DNA of 64,000 nucleotides from Flavobacterium sp. A45 (GTDB lineage: Bacteria > Bacteroidota > Bacteroidia > Flavobacteriales > Flavobacteriaceae): the NCBI RefSeq assembly GCF_002001005.1, contig NZ_MUNX01000151.1, positions 31,247-95,246 of the forward strand. The letters are read 5' to 3'. Shown here piece after piece: positions 46,865 to 55,392 of the stretch. A program made the position numbers and the translations under genes. Position 1 is the first letter of the stretch. The number at the start of each line of letters is the position of its first letter. Under the pieces are notes generated by a model. That model was not told the DNA's origin. It did no database searches and worked only from the letters and a program-made list of their open reading frames with translations.

Positions 46865-48795
46865 GAATCAATAACTGTTGTGTCTTTTACTTTAATGTTC
46901 AATAACGAATGCGCACGGCCTGTAAGCGTTATGGGCGCAGACAAACCAATTGTGTCTTCGGGAACCAATAAACCACGGCGAAACATGAGATTTCTCAAGA
47001 AAGTTTGGTGTTTGACAGCGTAGGCCTTTTGCAAACCTTCCTGGTCAAATTGCCACATGAATTTCTTTGGTTTTGGGATTATCGTAGCAAGGAATAAACA
47101 TTCCTGTACATTCAAATCGGCAGGTCTTTTCTGGAAATAGAATTCGGCCGCTTCGCCAATTCCATATACGTTTGGCCCCCATTCGATGATGTTAAAATAA
47201 ACCTCCAGCATACGTTGTTTGCTCGTGATTCGGTTGTTTTCTATAATATACACCAAAAGAATTTCCTCCAGTTTTCTCGACAGGGTTTTTTCTCTGGTAA
47301 GGAAAACGTTTTTCACCAATTGCATACTAATCGTACTTGCGCCACGAGAGAATTTTTTGGTACGGATATTTTTAAGAATCGACTGTTTGAACGCTTCATT
47401 GATAAACCCGCGATGGGACATAAAAGACGGATCTTCAGAGGTTAAAACACATTTTTGCAGATAAGGCGAAATTTGGTCTAATGGCGTGTAATACGGATTG
47501 CTTGTGCCAACAAATACGGGCCGTTGAGGAATGCCCCTGTCGATGGCTCGATAAGTGAATTCTCCGTTTAATTTGGCTAAATCAATGTTTCCATATTTTG
47601 TGATTTTTACATTTTGTTTGTTTACATTACTCTTGAAAACTATGGTGTGTGGTTTGTTTTTGTTGTATTTGAAATCCAATTTATAATCAAAATCACCGGT
47701 GGCTTCCATACCTTGAAAATGGGTAAACAATCCATCTGGCAATGAAGTGATAAAATCCTGGGTTTTCATTTTTGGAGTGGTGATTTTTAGTCTGTAAACG
47801 GTATCTTTTTCGGTGCTATACGAAATGTATGGGTGTATTTTTATTTTGTTAAACTGAAAAGTTGAACTGCTGTCAATAGATATAAAATCTGAACCTAATA
47901 AAAATCGGAAATCAAATCGAGCATTTTTGATATTGACATCTTTATTAGCGATCCTTTTATGGTTCATTTTTAAATTAGAAATGGAACTATAGCCATCAAA
48001 GTGTAATTCACCGCTACTCATGTCAATGTTTTGAACATTAAATCGAATCGAGTCAAAACTGGCTTTTAGGTTGTAGCGCTCGTCAAAATAAGGAACTTTG
48101 ATAGCTCCGGTATCAATGTTAAAAAAATGAAGGTCTCCCTTTTTATTTCTGGGATCTGCTATTCCATTGATTCTCCATCTTTGGGCAAAAGTATTGGTTT
48201 GTACCTCGATGGATGATTCTAGTTTGGTTTGATATAAAGTTAATTTTTTGAAGTTAACAGTTGCTTTTTTGCCATTGTCATCGAGCTTGAAAACTAAATT
48301 TTCAAGAGTCATATCTGTTGGGACTAGGTTGAGAACTTTGCTGATAATGCGATAGGCAAATTCTGCATAATCTCTTTTGGAGGTGTTTTTTGGTTCGTTT
48401 TTGTCTCTTTTTAAAAACGCACCAAAGTTTTTAATCTTTCCTTTTTTGGTTAGTTGGACATAACCATTTTTTATTTCAAGAGTTCCGAGTTGAACATCGC
48501 CAATCAGTAACCGCCATAAATTGACGTTTGTTTTTATTTTTTGAATTTTAAAAATTGTGTCCAGATCTTTAGGAGCCAAAGTGATTTCGTCTAATTCTAT
48601 GCCTGAGATACCGTCGAAAGACGCTTTTTTTATGGCAAAATTACTATTGTATTCCAGTTTCATTGTTGTGGAAACTTTATCGATGGCTTGATCTAAAAGT
48701 TCATCTCTAAACACAAGAAAGCCAATTAAGAGTAAGGCGATAACGATTCCAAGTATTTTGGAAGCTAATAAAAACTTTTGTTTGTTAGTTCTCAT
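46834..48795 (-). CDS. AsmA-like/GT51 peptidoglycan transglycosylase
   Basis: The 653-residue protein has one N-terminal transmembrane helix (about 12-29) and a long periplasmic region (about 35-430) with AsmA-like features (DGISGIELDEITLAP, NGYVQLTKKGKIKN). The C-terminal GT51 domain (about 440-625) carries TSEDPSFMSHRGF (catalytic Glu of EDxxFxxHxG), RGASTISMQLVKNVFL, RKLEEILLVYIIEN and LEVYFNIIEWGPNVYGIGEAA, the five conserved blocks of lipid II polymerising transglycosylases. No transpeptidase domain follows. It would build glycan strands on the outer face of the inner membrane. The last 29 codons are duplicated at 43066-43156. Confidence 0.88.
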   Translation of the reverse strand: MRTNKQKFLLASKILGIVIALLLIGFLVFRDELLDQAIDKVSTTMKLEYNSNFAIKKASFDGISGIELDEITLAPKDLDTIFKIQKIKTNVNLWRLLIGDVQLGTLEIKNGYVQLTKKGKIKNFGAFLKRDKNEPKNTSKRDYAEFAYRIISKVLNLVPTDMTLENLVFKLDDNGKKATVNFKKLTLYQTKLESSIEVQTNTFAQRWRINGIADPRNKKGDLHFFNIDTGAIKVPYFDERYNLKASFDSIRFNVQNIDMSSGELHFDGYSSISNLKMNHKRIANKDVNIKNARFDFRFLLGSDFISIDSSSTFQFNKIKIHPYISYSTEKDTVYRLKITTPKMKTQDFITSLPDGLFTHFQGMEATGDFDYKLDFKYNKNKPHTIVFKSNVNKQNVKITKYGNIDLAKLNGEFTYRAIDRGIPQRPVFVGTSNPYYTPLDQISPYLQKCVLTSEDPSFMSHRGFINEAFKQSILKNIRTKKFSRGASTISMQLVKNVFLTREKTLSRKLEEILLVYIIENNRITSKQRMLEVYFNIIEWGPNVYGIGEAAEFYFQKRPADLNVQECLFLATIIPKPKKFMWQFDQEGLQKAYAVKHQTFLRNLMFRRGLLVPEDTIGLSAPITLTGRAHSLLNIKVKDTTVIDSLKVIEEFDF

Positions 48796-48915
48796 GTTTG
48801 AAGTAGGAAAAGGTTTTTAAAAAAAAGATTTCAAATTTACACAAATAAATCAGTGCAAACTTGTGAAATAGCTGTTAAACTTTCTAATTGATTTTTTGAT
48901 GTGTTTATTTTGATT

Positions 48916-50277
48916 TTAGCCAAATAGCTGGCTAGCCACATCCTCTATTTTGGCAACCAATTGAATTTTTATACCAGTATTTTTCAAGGCAATTTTATTG
49001 TATTTGGATACAAAAATAGTCGAAAAGCCTAATTTTTCAGCTTCCTGAATGCGCTGGTCAACACGGTTCACAGGACGGATTTCACCCGAAAGCCCAACTT
49101 CGCCGGCAAAACAAAAACCTTTTTCGACAGGAATGTCTTCATTAGAAGATAAAATGGCAGCGACAACAGCCAAATCAATAGCAGGATCATCAACCGAAAT
49201 TCCTCCGGTAACATTCAGGAAAACGTCTTTGGCACCAAGCCTAAAACCGGCTCTTTTTTCCAATACTGCCAAAATCATATTCAATCTTTTGGCGTTGTAA
49301 CCTGTGGTGCTTCGTTGTGGAGTTCCATAAACAGCTGTGCTTACCAAGGATTGTATTTCGATCATTAAGGGGCGCATGCCTTCGAGCGTGGTGGCAATGG
49401 CTGTTCCTGAAAGTTCTTCATCTTTGTGTGAAATCAATATTTCGGACGGATTGGATACTTCTCGCAATCCGCTGCCTAGCATTTCGTAAATCCCGATTTC
49501 GGCAGTTGATCCAAAACGGTTTTTCAATGAACGTAAAATTCGATAGACATGATTGCGATCGCCTTCAAACTGAAGTACGGTGTCGACCATATGTTCCAAA
49601 ATTTTGGGTCCTGCAATGGTTCCGTCTTTGGTGATATGCCCAATTAAAATAACTGGAATATTGGTTTCTTTGGCAAATTTGATCAATTCGGCTGTGGTTT
49701 CCCTAATTTGGGAAATGCTTCCTGCGGTTGATTCAATATAATCGGTATGCAGTGTCTGAATCGAATCGATTATGACAATTTCGGGTTGTATGGCTTCTAT
49801 TTGTTTGAAGATATTCTGTGTTTTGGTTTCGGTAAGAATATAGCAATTGTCTCCGTTTGGAGTAATGCGTTCGGCACGCATCTTGATTTGCTTTTGGCTT
49901 TCTTCCCCAGAAACATAAAGCGTTTTATAGGGTAATTTTAATGAAATTTGTAACAGAAGAGTGCTTTTTCCAATCCCTGGTTCACCTCCTAAAAGAATCA
50001 GAGAACCAGGAACGATTCCGCCACCCAAAACTCTGTTTAATTCGTTGTCGGTTGTGTCGAGACGAATTTCTTCGGCACTGTCGATTTCGTTGATTCGTAA
50101 AGGTTTTGGTGCTTTACTGGTTGCAGATGATTCGCTTTTCCAAGCAACTTTTTCCTGTTTTTGTATAATTTCTTCGGCAATAGTATTCCATTCTTTACAG
50201 GAATTGCATTGTCCTTGCCATTTGGCATATTGTGCTCCGCAATTCTGGCAAAAAAAAGTTGTTTTTACTTTGGCCAT
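48916..50277 (-). CDS. radA: DNA repair protein RadA
   Basis: The 453-residue protein matches the bacterial RadA layout. The N-terminal C4 zinc finger (Cys10, Cys13, Cys24, Cys27; FFCQNCGAQYAKWQGQCNSC) is followed by a RecA-like ATPase domain with Walker A GGEPGIGKSTLL (about 96-107), Walker B IVIIDSIQTL and the RadA-specific motif LKNRFGSTAEIG. The C-terminal Lon-protease-like domain (about 280-440) contains GGISVDDPAIDLAVVAAIL. RadA helps process branched recombination intermediates. It starts 2 bases after the pseudo-esterase gene's stop codon, in an operon with panC and panD. Confidence 0.97.
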   Translation of the reverse strand: MAKVKTTFFCQNCGAQYAKWQGQCNSCKEWNTIAEEIIQKQEKVAWKSESSATSKAPKPLRINEIDSAEEIRLDTTDNELNRVLGGGIVPGSLILLGGEPGIGKSTLLLQISLKLPYKTLYVSGEESQKQIKMRAERITPNGDNCYILTETKTQNIFKQIEAIQPEIVIIDSIQTLHTDYIESTAGSISQIRETTAELIKFAKETNIPVILIGHITKDGTIAGPKILEHMVDTVLQFEGDRNHVYRILRSLKNRFGSTAEIGIYEMLGSGLREVSNPSEILISHKDEELSGTAIATTLEGMRPLMIEIQSLVSTAVYGTPQRSTTGYNAKRLNMILAVLEKRAGFRLGAKDVFLNVTGGISVDDPAIDLAVVAAILSSNEDIPVEKGFCFAGEVGLSGEIRPVNRVDQRIQEAEKLGFSTIFVSKYNKIALKNTGIKIQLVAKIEDVASQLFG

Positions 50278-50279
50278 TA

Positions 50280-51533
50280 TTATTGTTTTTTTTCTTCGGT
50301 AACTGGAATGTCAGCTGCGGGAGTTTCTTCAATGACTTCTTCTTTGGATTCAACTTGACCTACTTTTCCTTTTATTTTTGGTTTTTTGGCGAAGGTTTTT
50401 TTCAACTCTTCGGCTTTGGCAAACATCATATCTTTGGTAAGATCGGCAATTTCTTCTTTATTAAAACCAGACATGTAGTAGCGAACTGCTCTTGGATTAT
50501 CGCCTTTTTTTTCAAACATAGTTGCCAGCTGATAATCACCCAACATGCTTTTTGGGTAGTTTTTATCGGCAAGAATCGCCAAAGCGTCCAATTCGTTATA
50601 ATCTTTGTTTTCTATGATTGCTGCCTCAATGGCTTTGAAATCAGTGATTCGAATTGGGCTTTTTATACCAAAGGAATTTTCAATTATGTCATATTTACTT
50701 TTTAAATAATCAACATATCCTTCTTTTAGAGTCACGATTTTTGTGTCGTATTCCAAAACGGAAATAGGTTGAGCCACTGCAAAAATTTGGTACAAAGCTG
50801 TCGGAATGGAATGTAAAACCAGTGAGAAATGGGAGGCATCATTAAAATTTTCAAACTTGTAATTCAAATTTGGATTTTTAATGGTTTGAGTTTTGGAATC
50901 AAATTTTTTAATTCTTTCTTGCATTTTTTTATTATCACCATCTGCAGTAGAGAGATAATAAAAAACAGGTTGTTTCGTAGAGGCCAGTAAATCAGGTAAT
51001 TCATCTTCCATATTTACTGGTAACTCAGGGCTTAAACAAATATAGGCATTGAATAATGGGTTGTCTTTATATAAAAAGAAATTTGAAAAGGCGGCGGTTA
51101 TATCGTGTCCGGCAATAATTTTGAAATTAGTGGTTCTATAGTCATGTTGTATGAAAGGGATAAGTTCCAGAGATATGAAATCAAAGAAATCTACACTTTT
51201 CCCATCTGGCATTCCTGTCACTTCGTCCAAGCCACAATCAATTGATCTTTGATTGTTTTGGCCTTGACTAATTCCTACAATAATTACTTCAGGTAAATCG
51301 TCCCAATGAGCTCCATAGGTTAAAGTTCCCAAAAAGGGATTTAGCAAATAATCGCCATCCATTAAAATTAATAGTGGGTATCTTTTGGTTGGGTTTTTTT
51401 CATAAGAAGCAGGCAAAGAAACATAAAGTTCTCTTTTTCCCTGAAGCTTTACCGATTCGTAATTGATGATTTTTATTTGTGAAAAACAAGAAACAGAAAA
51501 AAAGGACAGTAATACGATAAATAAATGTTTCAT
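50280..51533 (-). CDS. esterase-fold exported protein with the nucleophile Ser replaced by Asp
   Basis: The 417-residue protein has a Sec signal peptide (FSQ, about 19) and an alpha/beta-hydrolase of the esterase D/Fes type (PF00756), seen in RELYVSLPASYEKNPTKRYP, LLILMDGDYLLNPF, VIIVGISQGQNNQRSIDCG and the region KIIAGHDITAAFSNFFLY (about 138-155). At the nucleophile elbow the family's GxSxG is GHDITA, so the catalytic Ser is Asp144, and the last Gly is Ala. The His in DASHFSLVL (His235) is kept. Activity as a serine hydrolase is unlikely. The last 150 residues are Lys/Glu-rich. It lies between panD and radA (2-base gap to radA). Confidence 0.82.
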   Translation of the reverse strand: MKHLFIVLLSFFSVSCFSQIKIINYESVKLQGKRELYVSLPASYEKNPTKRYPLLILMDGDYLLNPFLGTLTYGAHWDDLPEVIIVGISQGQNNQRSIDCGLDEVTGMPDGKSVDFFDFISLELIPFIQHDYRTTNFKIIAGHDITAAFSNFFLYKDNPLFNAYICLSPELPVNMEDELPDLLASTKQPVFYYLSTADGDNKKMQERIKKFDSKTQTIKNPNLNYKFENFNDASHFSLVLHSIPTALYQIFAVAQPISVLEYDTKIVTLKEGYVDYLKSKYDIIENSFGIKSPIRITDFKAIEAAIIENKDYNELDALAILADKNYPKSMLGDYQLATMFEKKGDNPRAVRYYMSGFNKEEIADLTKDMMFAKAEELKKTFAKKPKIKGKVGQVESKEEVIEETPAADIPVTEEKKQ

Positions 51534-51625
51534 AATAATAATTGGGGTTGGTTATTTTATGATAAAAGAGGTTAGCAATATAAACAATTATTTAATGTAT
51601 TGACAAAGGAGAAATGGATAAACTG

Positions 51626-51976
51626 TTAAGTCAATGAATTGTCTTTTTCGTTTGGAAAAACAATCCAAGGTTTAAAGGTTTTGGCTTCTTCGAATTCTAG
51701 TGTAGCATACGAAATGATGATGATGATATCGTCCTTTTGTACTTTACGTGCCGCTGGACCATTTAAAGTAATTATTCCCGAATTTTTTTCGCCAACAATG
51801 GCATAAGTGTCAAAACGTTCTCCGTTATTTATGTTAACAATGGATACTTTTTCGCCTTCTATTATGTTTGCTGCTTCTAATAATGCTTCGTCTATAGTGA
51901 TACTTCCGATGTAATTTAAGTCGGCTCCTGTGACTCTTACTCGGTGAATTTTTGATTTAACAACTTGAATGTGCAT
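51626..51976 (-). CDS. panD: aspartate 1-decarboxylase
   Basis: The 116-residue proenzyme converts aspartate to beta-alanine for pantothenate synthesis. The self-cleavage site is YIGSITID with Gly24-Ser25, where cleavage forms the pyruvoyl cofactor. Lys9 (VVKSKIHR), Tyr58-region FDTYAIVG and GAARKVQKDDIIIIISY match the family barrel. The length is normal. It starts 6 bases after the panC stop codon, so panC and panD are one operon. Confidence 0.97.
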   Translation of the reverse strand: MHIQVVKSKIHRVRVTGADLNYIGSITIDEALLEAANIIEGEKVSIVNINNGERFDTYAIVGEKNSGIITLNGPAARKVQKDDIIIIISYATLEFEEAKTFKPWIVFPNEKDNSLT

Positions 51977-51982
51977 GGTATT

Positions 51983-52831
51983 TTAATTTAATGAAATGGT
52001 GTCTATTAATCGGATATTATTGACAAATACTGCTATGAAAGCTCGATATTTTTTGTTTTTATTTTTTCGTTTGCATGTGGTAAGTGTTTTCTCGTCTGCA
52101 ATTTCGAAGTATTCTAAAGTAAATGTTTTGTTTTTTTTGAATTCATTATTAACCCATTGGGTTGTTTTTTCAGCGCTACTTTTTGAAAATTTTGCTTTGG
52201 CTTCGTTTAATATTTTATAGATGATTGCAGCTTCTTCTCTTTCGTGCAAAGTTAAGCGTTCATTTCGAGAACTCATAGCTAAGTTATTGATTTCTCTGTA
52301 AATAGGGCAAACAATAATGATTACTGGTAACTGGTTTTTTTCAACCATCTTTTTGACTATTTGCACCTGTTGAAAATCTTTTTCACCAAAATAAGCTTTT
52401 GTTGGTTTTACGATTTCAAAAAGGCGTTTTACGATGGTTCCTACACCATCAAAATGTCCCGGTCTAAACTTTCCTTCCATTTTATTTTCCAATCCGTCAA
52501 AATCAAAAGATTGGGATAAGGTTTTTCCTTCATACATGTCGTCAACTGTAGGGGCAAAAACGATAATGTCTGGATTGATGCTGGCAATTTTTATTATGTC
52601 GGTTTCCAAAGTGCGTGGATATTTTTCCAAGTCCTCAGGATTGTTAAATTGCGTTGGATTCACAAAAATACTAACAACAGTTATGTCATTTTCCTTAGTA
52701 GATTGAAGCATTAACGACTGATGTCCCTCATGCAAAGCACCCATTGTCGGAACAAATCCAATTGAAGAATTTGTAGTCTTTATGGAGGTAAGATATTCCA
52801 TTAAAGCCGCTTTTCCATAGAAAATTTGCAT
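51983..52831 (-). CDS. panC: pantothenate synthetase
   Basis: The 282-residue enzyme joins pantoate and beta-alanine with ATP in the CoA pathway. It shows the N-terminal FVPTMGALHEGHQSLM with the HIGH-like HEGH, NPTQFNNPEDLEKYPRTLE, PIYREINNLAMSSRNERL with the KMSKS-like SSRN, and TVVSIFVNP. The length is normal for PanC. It is cytosolic and the first gene of panC-panD-esterase-radA. A -7 element at 52855-52862 lies just upstream. Confidence 0.97.
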   Translation of the reverse strand: MQIFYGKAALMEYLTSIKTTNSSIGFVPTMGALHEGHQSLMLQSTKENDITVVSIFVNPTQFNNPEDLEKYPRTLETDIIKIASINPDIIVFAPTVDDMYEGKTLSQSFDFDGLENKMEGKFRPGHFDGVGTIVKRLFEIVKPTKAYFGEKDFQQVQIVKKMVEKNQLPVIIIVCPIYREINNLAMSSRNERLTLHEREEAAIIYKILNEAKAKFSKSSAEKTTQWVNNEFKKNKTFTLEYFEIADEKTLTTCKRKNKNKKYRAFIAVFVNNIRLIDTISLN

Positions 52832-52854
52832 GGTCGTTTTGTTTAAATTAGGTG

Positions 52855-52862
52855 CAAACTTA
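52855..52862 (-). promoter_or_regulatory. probable -7 element for panC
   Basis: On the minus strand it reads TAAGTTTG, matching TAnnTTTG, 23 bases before the panC ATG. The -33 box is unclear. Confidence 0.4.
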
Positions 52863-52893
52863 ATATTTTAGTCCATAACTGCATAAATTTTTG

Positions 52894-52901
52894 TAATTTT
52901 G
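52894..52901 (+). promoter_or_regulatory. probable -7 element for the GT5-like gene
   Basis: TAATTTTG matches TAnnTTTG and is followed by C, 37 bases before the ATG at 52939. The -33 box is weak. It is divergent from the panC promoter. Confidence 0.42.
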
Positions 52902-52938
52902 CGTGGTTTTTATTGCCAATAATTAATCAATTTATACT

Positions 52939-53745
52939 ATGAAAGATAAGAGGATATTATACGTATCATCTGAAGTTGTGCCTTATCTCGCTGAAAATGA
53001 GGTTTCATTAATGTCTTATGACGTACCAAAAATGATTAATGATCAAGGAGGGCAAATTAGAATTTTTATGCCAAGGTATGGAAATATTAACGAGAGAAGA
53101 CACCAATTACATGAAGTGATTAGGTTGTCTGGAATGAATTTGGTGGTGAATGATTTGGATATGCCTCTAATTATTAAAGTAGCTTCTATTCCAAAAGAGA
53201 GAATACAAGTTTATTTTATCGATAACGAAGAATATTTTAAAAGAAAAGCAACTTTTGCTGATGAGGAAGGGGTAATGTATCCTGATAATGATGAGCGTGC
53301 TATCTTTTTTGCCAAAGGCGTTGTAGAGACAGTTAAAAAGTTAAATTGGGTTCCTGACATTATCCACGTTCACGGTTGGATGGCTGCTATGTTACCGGTT
53401 TACATGAAGCATTTTTATAAAAATGAAGCATTGTTTTCAGATACTAAAATAGTTACTTCGGTTTACAGTCAGTCTTTTGATGGATCATTGGATGCCGAAA
53501 TGATTAATAAAGTGCGTTTTGATGGTATTCCTGATGAAGCCATTGCGGAATTGGAAGTTCCAAATTATGAAAACATTATAAAAACTACTATTCGTAATTC
53601 TGATGCTGTTATTATTGCTTCTGATGGACTCTCTCCAAGTTTAACAAAATTTATAGAATCTTCCAACAAACCTTTTCTACCTTTGAAACTTAAAGACGAA
53701 TTCTCGGTGGCTTATACCGAATTCTATGCGAATATGTTGTTATAA
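52939..53745 (+). CDS. short glycogen/starch synthase-like protein, only the N-terminal GT5 domain
   Basis: The 268-residue protein resembles the N-terminal half of GT5 glycogen/starch synthases (MKDKRILYVSSEVVPYL, PDNDERAIFFAKGVVETVKKL, PDIIHVHGWMAAMLPVYM). The full enzyme has about 480 residues with a second Rossmann domain that carries the ADP-glucose and catalytic residues, which is absent. The N-terminal KxGGLxDV motif of GT5 enzymes is replaced by AENEVSLMSYDV. It is therefore probably not a working synthase. Neighbours, DUF4270 and glmS, lie on the same strand and can be co-transcribed (21-base gap to the next gene). The role is unknown. Confidence 0.85.
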   Translation: MKDKRILYVSSEVVPYLAENEVSLMSYDVPKMINDQGGQIRIFMPRYGNINERRHQLHEVIRLSGMNLVVNDLDMPLIIKVASIPKERIQVYFIDNEEYFKRKATFADEEGVMYPDNDERAIFFAKGVVETVKKLNWVPDIIHVHGWMAAMLPVYMKHFYKNEALFSDTKIVTSVYSQSFDGSLDAEMINKVRFDGIPDEAIAELEVPNYENIIKTTIRNSDAVIIASDGLSPSLTKFIESSNKPFLPLKLKDEFSVAYTEFYANMLL

Positions 53746-53766
53746 ATCAATATTTTACAAAATAAT

Positions 53767-55383
53767 ATGCTTAAAAATTCTTTTTTTAAAACAATTGCTT
53801 TCCTTTTGTTTATTGTTCTTTTTAATTCCTGTGATAAAGAATTTAATGTTGTAGGTGAAGATCTGATAGGTGATAATTCTTTTGATATATTAAAGAGTGA
53901 ATATCCTGTTGTTGCATATAATCAAAAACTGGGGCCAATTCAATCTAATAATTTAAAAACTAACCCTCTAGGAGTTTATGATAATCCTTCTTTTGGCACA
54001 ACTAATGCTAATTTTGTAACACAGCTTGCCTTAGTCTCTGCTAATCCTACTTTTGATAGTTCAGCCAAAATAAAAAGTGTAGTGTTGACTATCCCTTATT
54101 TTAGCACTAAGACTAAAACGGATGAGAATGGAAACGGCACCTACGTATTGGATTCTATTTATGGCCCTGATAAGGCAAAAATGAAACTGAGTGTTTATGA
54201 GTCTGGATATTTTATGAGGGATTTAGATCCTGAGGAACAATTCTCTCAGCCTCAAAAGTATTTTAATAACCAATTTTCTGATTTTAATCAGGCTAAAATT
54301 GGAGCAGCTTTGAATGATGGTACTAATAAGGCTGAAAATCTTGAATTCTTTTTTGACCCAGCAGAGCATGTTGTAAAGACTACTAACTCCAGTGGTACTG
54401 AAGTTACAACAAGAACACCTCCGGGAATGAAACTAAACTTGAATAATGATTTTTTCCTAAATAAAATTATTAAAGCACCAGCCGGGTCATTAACGGATAA
54501 CACTGCATTCAAAAATTATTTTAGAGGATTGTTCTTCAATATTGAGACTATCGGCAATCCTGGGAATATGGCGATGCTTGATTTCGGTGATGGGAAAATA
54601 ACAGTAACGTATACAGAGACTATAAATTCAGTAGCTACTGATAAAACATTAGTATTGAATTTGTCAGGACATACGGTTAGTTTGTTGGATCAAAGCAATA
54701 CAAATGCCAATTATACAAGTGCAACTACAGAGGCTAATGTTGATAAAGTAAAAGGTGACCCAAATTTGTATCTTAAAGGAGGTGAGGGTTCCATGTCGAT
54801 ATTGAAATTATTCAGTTCCACTGACAATCATGGATATGAATTGACTGATGCTCCAAATGGGGTTTCGGATGAGTTGGACGACATGAGAAGAAACAAATAT
54901 CTTATCAATGAAGCTAGTTTGACGTTTAATCTAAATTCGGATGCAATGGGAACGAGTTATGTACCGCAAAGAATTTATTTGTATGATTTTAAAAATAGCC
55001 AAATATTGGTAGATTACATGGAGACTTCAGTTGTTTCCTCTAATATAAAAAATAGTAAATTTATCTTCGGGGGAATTCTATTCAAGAGATCTGCGACAGA
55101 CGGAGGAGGTTCATATTATAAATTCAGGATTACTGACCATATTAGAAATCTCGTGAAGTATAAAGATTCTACTAATGTTGACTTAGGCTTAGTGGTTACT
55201 GAAGATATAAGTAAATCCAGTTTTTATACTTTAAGGGACAAAGCAGGTTTTCCTTTAAAAGTGCCAATGGCTTCAGTTATGAATCCACTAGGATCTATTG
55301 TCTTTGGTAATAATATTCCAACAGATGATAAGAATTATAACAAAAGATTAAAATTTGAAATTTATTATACAAAACCTAATTAA
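53767..55383 (+). CDS. DUF4270 lipoprotein
   Basis: The 538-residue protein has a lipobox (LFNSC, Cys22) and a DUF4270 layout: KEFNVVGEDLIGDNSFDI just after the Cys, DSIVLTIPYF-like KIKSVVLTIPYF, YVLDSIYGPDKAKMKLSVYE, LRGLFFNIE-like NYFRGLFFNIETIG, and a C-terminal LRDKAGFPLKV and NKRLKFEIYYTKPN end. DUF4270 proteins are large Bacteroidetes outer-membrane lipoproteins of unknown function. The gene is only 9 bases before glmS, implying one transcript, and this neighbourhood (short GT5-like gene, DUF4270, glmS) is one I associate with Flavobacteria. Confidence 0.9.
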   Translation: MLKNSFFKTIAFLLFIVLFNSCDKEFNVVGEDLIGDNSFDILKSEYPVVAYNQKLGPIQSNNLKTNPLGVYDNPSFGTTNANFVTQLALVSANPTFDSSAKIKSVVLTIPYFSTKTKTDENGNGTYVLDSIYGPDKAKMKLSVYESGYFMRDLDPEEQFSQPQKYFNNQFSDFNQAKIGAALNDGTNKAENLEFFFDPAEHVVKTTNSSGTEVTTRTPPGMKLNLNNDFFLNKIIKAPAGSLTDNTAFKNYFRGLFFNIETIGNPGNMAMLDFGDGKITVTYTETINSVATDKTLVLNLSGHTVSLLDQSNTNANYTSATTEANVDKVKGDPNLYLKGGEGSMSILKLFSSTDNHGYELTDAPNGVSDELDDMRRNKYLINEASLTFNLNSDAMGTSYVPQRIYLYDFKNSQILVDYMETSVVSSNIKNSKFIFGGILFKRSATDGGGSYYKFRITDHIRNLVKYKDSTNVDLGLVVTEDISKSSFYTLRDKAGFPLKVPMASVMNPLGSIVFGNNIPTDDKNYNKRLKFEIYYTKPN

Positions 55384-55392
55384 GATAAAAAT

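Noticed and set aside
50232..50705. Phe-rich frame opposite the radA start and the esterase-like gene
   Set aside because: The composition is that of a complement of Lys/Glu-rich coding DNA, not a real protein.
52939..53745. Functional glycogen synthase
   Set aside because: It lacks the second GT-B domain and the KxGGL motif.
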